A DNA stretch of 64,000 bases from Pygmaiobacter massiliensis (GTDB taxonomy: Bacteria > Bacillota > Clostridia > Oscillospirales > Ruminococcaceae), in NCBI GenBank assembly GCA_022778585.1, contig JALFTI010000010.1, positions 186,001 to 250,000 of the forward strand, written 5' to 3'. The notes beneath the pieces were generated by a model. The model made no database searches. It worked only from the letters and a program-made list of their open reading frames with translations, and had not been told where the DNA came from. Shown piece by piece: positions 60,430 to 64,000 of the stretch. How positions within the stretch are numbered: position 1 is the first letter of the stretch; each line of letters begins with the position of its first letter. The translations under genes were made by a program, and so were the position numbers.

Positions 60430-61833
60430 TTATGCCTCGTCCCCTGCAAAGGCTGCAAAGGCTTTATAGCACATATACACATCCAGTTTGGAGGCCACCT
60501 CACAGGGCGCATGCATGGAAAGCAGCGGCACCCCAATATCCACTACATCAATGTTGCGGTTTGCCACAAACTTGGCTACGGTTCCGCCGCCGCCTGCATC
60601 CACCTTGCCCAGCTCACCTGTTTGCCAGCAAACCTGGTGACGGTCCAAAAGGCTTGTAAAATAGGCCATGGTCTCGGCCGAAGCGTCGGAAGTGTCGTAT
60701 TTTCCGCCTGCGCCGGTATATTTGGTTACCACCACACCGTGGCCCAAATAAGCCGTATTGTTCTTTTCCGAAACCGAAGGGAAGGTGGGGTCAAACCCGG
60801 CATTCACATCGGCCGAAAGGCAGCGGGTATGGGCAATCATCTGCTTATAGGGCACCTTGTCATGTTCGGCCAGGTATTCCAGATACTGGAACAGAAATTC
60901 CGAATTTAAACCGGTATTGCCATCAGAACCGGTCTCTTCCTTATCCGCAAAACAGGTAACCGTGGTATAAGCGGGGGTCTTTGTTGCCAGCTCTGCCCGC
61001 AGGGCTGTGTAAGCACAAACCTTGTCGTCGTGTGCATAGGCCGCAATCATGCTGCGGTCAAGGCCCAAATCGCGCGGTTTATAGGCCGGCACTGCCTCTA
61101 TTTCGGCACAAATGAAGTCTTTTTCGGTAATGCCATACTTTTCGTGCAGCAGCTGCAAGGTCAAAAGCTTCACCCGCTCGCTCACCTCTTTGTCCGGGTA
61201 AGGCAGCGAACCGGCTAACAGATTCAGTTCTTCGCCGCCAATCCCCTCCGCCAAGGTGCGCTTATTCTGTTCTCTGCCCAAATGGGGCAGCAGGTCTGTC
61301 ACATAAAAAACAGGGTCCTGCTCCTCTTCCCCTATTACAAACGGCTGCACCGTGCCATCCGCTTTGGCGAACACCCCATGCAATGCCAGAGGAACCGCCG
61401 TCCACTGATATTTGCGAATGCCGCCGTAATAATGGGTTTTAAACAGCGCAAAACCGCCGTCCTCATACAGCGGGTTTGCCTTTAAGTCCAGCCGCGGCGA
61501 ATCGATATGGGCGATATTGATATGTACCCCTTCGGCCGCTGTTTTTCTGCCGAAGGTTGTCATCATAAGCGCTTTCCCCCGGTTGGAATAATACACCTTA
61601 TCACCGGGTTTATAATGGCGGGAAGGGTCAAACGGCGTATAGCCTGCCTGCTCTAATAATTTAATGGCTTCGCAGACAAACTCCCGTTCGGTTTTGGCTT
61701 TACCCAAAAACGCTTTGTACTCCTCACAAAAAGCCTGGCACTCCTCTGTTAATTCGGGAAAGCGCTCCGCAACCGGCTTTCTCACATAACAAAGCTGCTC
61801 GGCTAATTTTTGTCCTTCGGTTTTTTCTTTCAT
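60430..61833 (-). CDS. M18-family aminopeptidase
   Basis: 467 residues from ATG 61833 (AAAGGA, 10 nt). The M18 (aspartyl/aminopeptidase I) zinc-site regions are visible: NIAHIDSPRLDLK, ADKEETGSDGNTG, ADVNAGFDPTF and GVPLLSMHAPCE. It removes N-terminal residues from peptides in the cytosol as a large oligomer. It follows the lytic transglycosylase gene by ~95 bp. Confidence 0.93.
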   Translation of the reverse strand: MKEKTEGQKLAEQLCYVRKPVAERFPELTEECQAFCEEYKAFLGKAKTEREFVCEAIKLLEQAGYTPFDPSRHYKPGDKVYYSNRGKALMMTTFGRKTAAEGVHINIAHIDSPRLDLKANPLYEDGGFALFKTHYYGGIRKYQWTAVPLALHGVFAKADGTVQPFVIGEEEQDPVFYVTDLLPHLGREQNKRTLAEGIGGEELNLLAGSLPYPDKEVSERVKLLTLQLLHEKYGITEKDFICAEIEAVPAYKPRDLGLDRSMIAAYAHDDKVCAYTALRAELATKTPAYTTVTCFADKEETGSDGNTGLNSEFLFQYLEYLAEHDKVPYKQMIAHTRCLSADVNAGFDPTFPSVSEKNNTAYLGHGVVVTKYTGAGGKYDTSDASAETMAYFTSLLDRHQVCWQTGELGKVDAGGGGTVAKFVANRNIDVVDIGVPLLSMHAPCEVASKLDVYMCYKAFAAFAGDEA

Positions 61834-61926
61834 ACGGCATCTTTCCTTTCCGGTTCTTTTCATTTTGGGGTATGCGCTGCGCAAGCTGCAAAACGCCCGC
61901 ACCTTTGCTTTGGGCGTCCCTGTCTG

Positions 61927-62487
61927 CTATTCCAGATACAGCCGGCTGTAACGCGTATAGGCCCGTTCCACTTTAAACACATACAAATTCATCTGTTGGT
62001 ATGGGAACTTACTAAGTGTATTTTCACTGGCAGCGTATTCTTCCTGGCTTAAAAGTTCATCTACGGTGCCCCAACCGCTGTGGTAGGCGGCCGCCGCTGT
62101 GGCTAAATCGCCATACCGCTGCATACAGCGCGACAGATAATACGCCCCAAACCGAATATTCGTATCCGGGTCATATAAATCGTCGAAGGTAACGCTTTCC
62201 TCGGGCGCTATCTGCGTTTTGATCCAGTCGAATGTTTCTTCTGTAATCTGCATCAGCCCCCGCGCGCCCACACCAGATTCTGCCCTGGGGCGAAATTTGC
62301 TCTCGGTATGGATAATAGCATAGACCGCAACGGGATCCACACCGTATGCCTCAGACCAATACTCCACCTGCTGGCTGTATTGTTTAGGGTAGATGGCCCT
62401 GCCGATGGTTTTGGCACAAAATGGGAAAGCTGCCAAAGCAACCAGCAGCAACGCCGCCAGGCAAAGTGCCAACTGACGGCGTCTCAC
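61927..62487 (-). CDS. Membrane-anchored lytic transglycosylase (SLT)
   Basis: About 186 residues from GTG 62487, which overlaps the coaE stop (GTGA); an upstream in-frame start lies inside coaE. One N-terminal membrane segment, then the SLT domain with catalytic Glu in IIHTESKFRP, SGVGARGLMQI, NIRFGAYYLS and AAAAYHSGWG. It cleaves peptidoglycan strands outside the membrane. Confidence 0.92.
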   Translation of the reverse strand: MRRRQLALCLAALLLVALAAFPFCAKTIGRAIYPKQYSQQVEYWSEAYGVDPVAVYAIIHTESKFRPRAESGVGARGLMQITEETFDWIKTQIAPEESVTFDDLYDPDTNIRFGAYYLSRCMQRYGDLATAAAAYHSGWGTVDELLSQEEYAASENTLSKFPYQQMNLYVFKVERAYTRYSRLYLE

Positions 62488-63083
62488 AGCCCGCTTTTCA
62501 TCATATCCAGTATTTCTTTCGCTTTGCACAAAAGCTCCTCTCGGTCTGATCTATTTTGTAAGCACAGGTCCGCAGCCTGTGCCATCTGTTCATTCGTCCA
62601 TTGGCGGTCCAGCCGCTGGCTTGCCTCCTCCAGGCTGATCTGATCTCTCTGTGCAATGCGGGCCAGTTGAGTCTTTCGGTCTGCCAAAACCACAATAACC
62701 TGATCGCACAGCGACTGAAACGGCGTTCCCAGAATGATTGCGCCATCCAGGAATGCGAGCTTTTCTCCCCGGTCCGCACAGGCCTTTTTTTGCCTTTGCA
62801 CCTCGGCCAGAATCAGCGGGGTGGTCACACGGGTTAATTTTTGCCGCCCCTCCTCGCTTTCAAAAGCAATGCGGCCCAAACGGCGCCGGCACAAAGCGCC
62901 TGTTTCATCACAAATATCGGGGCCAAATGCCTCTGCCAGCGCTTTTACATATTCGCTTCCCGGCACCGCCAGCTGGCGGCTGATACCGTCTCCGTCAATT
63001 ACAGTATAGCCCAGGCTTGCGTAGTAATTCGCCACTGTGCTTTTTCCACTGCCGGAAGAACCGGTAATACCAATAAACTGCAT
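62484..63083 (-). CDS. coaE: Dephospho-CoA kinase
   Basis: 199 residues. P-loop GITGSSGSGKSTVA, CoA-binding DGDGISRQL and lid RIAQRDQISLEEASQRL. It performs the last CoA step; coaX at 6.9 kb performs the first. It starts 18 bp after the TsaC gene end and overlaps the transglycosylase gene by 4 bp. Confidence 0.96.
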   Translation of the reverse strand: MQFIGITGSSGSGKSTVANYYASLGYTVIDGDGISRQLAVPGSEYVKALAEAFGPDICDETGALCRRRLGRIAFESEEGRQKLTRVTTPLILAEVQRQKKACADRGEKLAFLDGAIILGTPFQSLCDQVIVVLADRKTQLARIAQRDQISLEEASQRLDRQWTNEQMAQAADLCLQNRSDREELLCKAKEILDMMKSGL

Positions 63084-63101
63084 ACCGCAGCCCCTTCCTT
63101 C

Positions 63102-64000
63102 TTAAAGCTTTGCCGCTTCAAGCTCTACTACCTGGAATGCCGCAGCCCGAATAAGCCGGTTATAAACAGCCATACCTACACCGGTTGGCTTTGGGCAGTG
63201 TGCATACACCGTAACGGCACCTTTTTCATCGCATTCCCGCAGGGCGGCAAACAGCCTGCGGGCCTGGGCTGCCTCGTCCTGCCGGCTGCCGCACACCACG
63301 CAGGGAACCGGCAGGCTACTGACCTCCTCGTCATAACACATCGCGAACACCCCAACCTCTGCATGCTGGCACACATATTCCCGGTATGCCTGCTGCGAGC
63401 CCTTCAGCAGAATGACATTTGCCTTGGGGGAGTAATGCTTATACTTCATGCCGGGCGATGGGGCAGCCTCCCCTTCTTTCAGTTTATGCAAAATTGCGTC
63501 TGACAAGGCCACCGGCTCGCCCAAAACCTGTTCAAGCTGTTCTTTTGTAATATATCCCGGCCGCAGCAGGGTCGGGGTATCCGCAGCCACCGTAATAACG
63601 GTGGATTCCACCCCCACCTTGCAGGCGCCCCCATCCAAAATAAGCGGTATGCGTCCATCCATGTCCCGCAGGGTATGGTCGGCAGTGGTCGGGCTGGGCA
63701 GCCCGGAACGGTTGGCCGAAGGCGCCGCCAGCGGCAGACCGCTTTTTTTAATCACCGCAGCCGCAACCGGGTGGCTGGGCATGCGGATCGCCACGGTATC
63801 CAGCCCAGCGCAGACCGCATCGGCCACTTTGGGGCCTTTTGGCATAATAATGGTAAGCGGCCCGGGCCAAAACGCCTGGGCCAATTTATAAGCCGCCGCA
63901 GGAACCGTCCGAACCAACCCTTCCAGTTCCTGCATCGCTGCAATATGCACAATAAGGGGGTTATCCTGCGGGCGGCCCTTTGCGGCAAAAATTTTTGCCA
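63102..64000 (-). CDS. Threonylcarbamoyl-AMP synthase, Sua5 type (partial, N-terminus missing)
   Basis: The frame runs off the right edge; ~299 residues visible, beginning within the YrdC domain (KIFAAKGRPQDNPLIVHIA). Motifs FWPGPLTIIM, SANRSGLPSPTTADH and VGVESTVI are followed by the Sua5 C-terminal domain (SPGMKYKHYSPKANV). It makes threonylcarbamoyl-adenylate for t6A tRNA modification. First of the visible tsaC-coaE-SLT-M18 run. Confidence 0.95.
   Translation of the reverse strand, partial: AKIFAAKGRPQDNPLIVHIAAMQELEGLVRTVPAAAYKLAQAFWPGPLTIIMPKGPKVADAVCAGLDTVAIRMPSHPVAAAVIKKSGLPLAAPSANRSGLPSPTTADHTLRDMDGRIPLILDGGACKVGVESTVITVAADTPTLLRPGYITKEQLEQVLGEPVALSDAILHKLKEGEAAPSPGMKYKHYSPKANVILLKGSQQAYREYVCQHAEVGVFAMCYDEEVSSLPVPCVVCGSRQDEAAQARRLFAALRECDEKGAVTVYAHCPKPTGVGMAVYNRLIRAAAFQVVELEAAKL

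Overview
The window looks like a chromosome segment of a spore-forming, anaerobic, gut-type clostridium, probably Oscillospiraceae/Ruminococcaceae-like. That inference rests on the spoIIGA-sigE-sigG sporulation cluster, Firmicutes-type regulation (SAM-I riboswitch, FMN riboswitch, alanyl T-box leader), class II GalT, YlmC/YmxH, PgcA-type phosphoglucomutase, moderate GC coding DNA and AT-rich intergenic DNA. Nearly all of it is ordinary core genome. No intact mobile element, phage or CRISPR array is visible. Four AT-rich or GC-skewed gaps (about 8.6-9.1, 9.8-10.6, 40.1-40.6 and 41.1-41.6 kb) carry gene remnants, structured leaders or unexplained DNA.

Layout. 1-4.5 kb (minus): methionine synthesis, with a split B12-dependent methionine synthase (separate reactivation domain gene plus core) followed by a homocysteine methyltransferase/methylene-THF reductase fusion that runs off the left edge. 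4.6-8.6 kb: lipoprotein prolyl isomerase, HD hydrolase, coaX, cyclophilin and a GtrA-like protein. 9.1-16 kb: a zinc-ribbon PTPS/QueD-like enzyme, tRNA-Leu(CAG), ccdA-tlpA redox pair, beta-CASP nuclease, DUF362 ferredoxin and a Cof hydrolase. 16.1-20.8 kb (minus): a candidate structured RNA, tsf, rpsB with a folded leader, ylmC, pspA and a Gly-rich TPM-like membrane protein. 21-28 kb: rRNA methyltransferase, MalY-like lyase, pgcA, comM. 28-30.8 kb: an unusual cassette of carrier protein, VanW, DltA-like adenylating enzyme and a second carrier protein. 30.9-36.4 kb (minus): deoC, radical SAM enzyme, and a fully overlapping WYL regulator/esterase/acyltransferase/zinc-ribbon membrane operon. 36.9-40 kb (minus): LysE exporter, metK under a SAM-I riboswitch, ribU under an FMN riboswitch. 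40-48 kb (plus): relics, a small exported protein, MscS with a structured leader, thioesterase, transglutaminase lipoprotein, TSCPD protein, galT, HAD. 48-50.5 kb (minus): sigG, sigE, spoIIGA. 51-64 kb (minus): rlmA, a toprim-HAD fusion, holA, comEC, a PRTase, HIT, T-box alaS, M18 aminopeptidase, lytic transglycosylase, coaE and the C-terminal part of a Sua5-type TsaC.

Functional links: metH/yitJ and metK together form the methionine/SAM cycle; spoIIGA is the protease that matures pro-SigE encoded immediately after it; CcdA and TlpA form an extracytoplasmic thiol relay. The best candidates for something undescribed are the two-carrier/VanW/adenylation cassette (28.0-30.8 kb), the minus-strand structured RNA at about 16.1-16.35 kb, the toprim-HAD fusion (51.8-53.1 kb) and the promoter-driven folded leader before mscS (41.3-41.5 kb). 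All calls come from reading the sequence alone; no database search was run.
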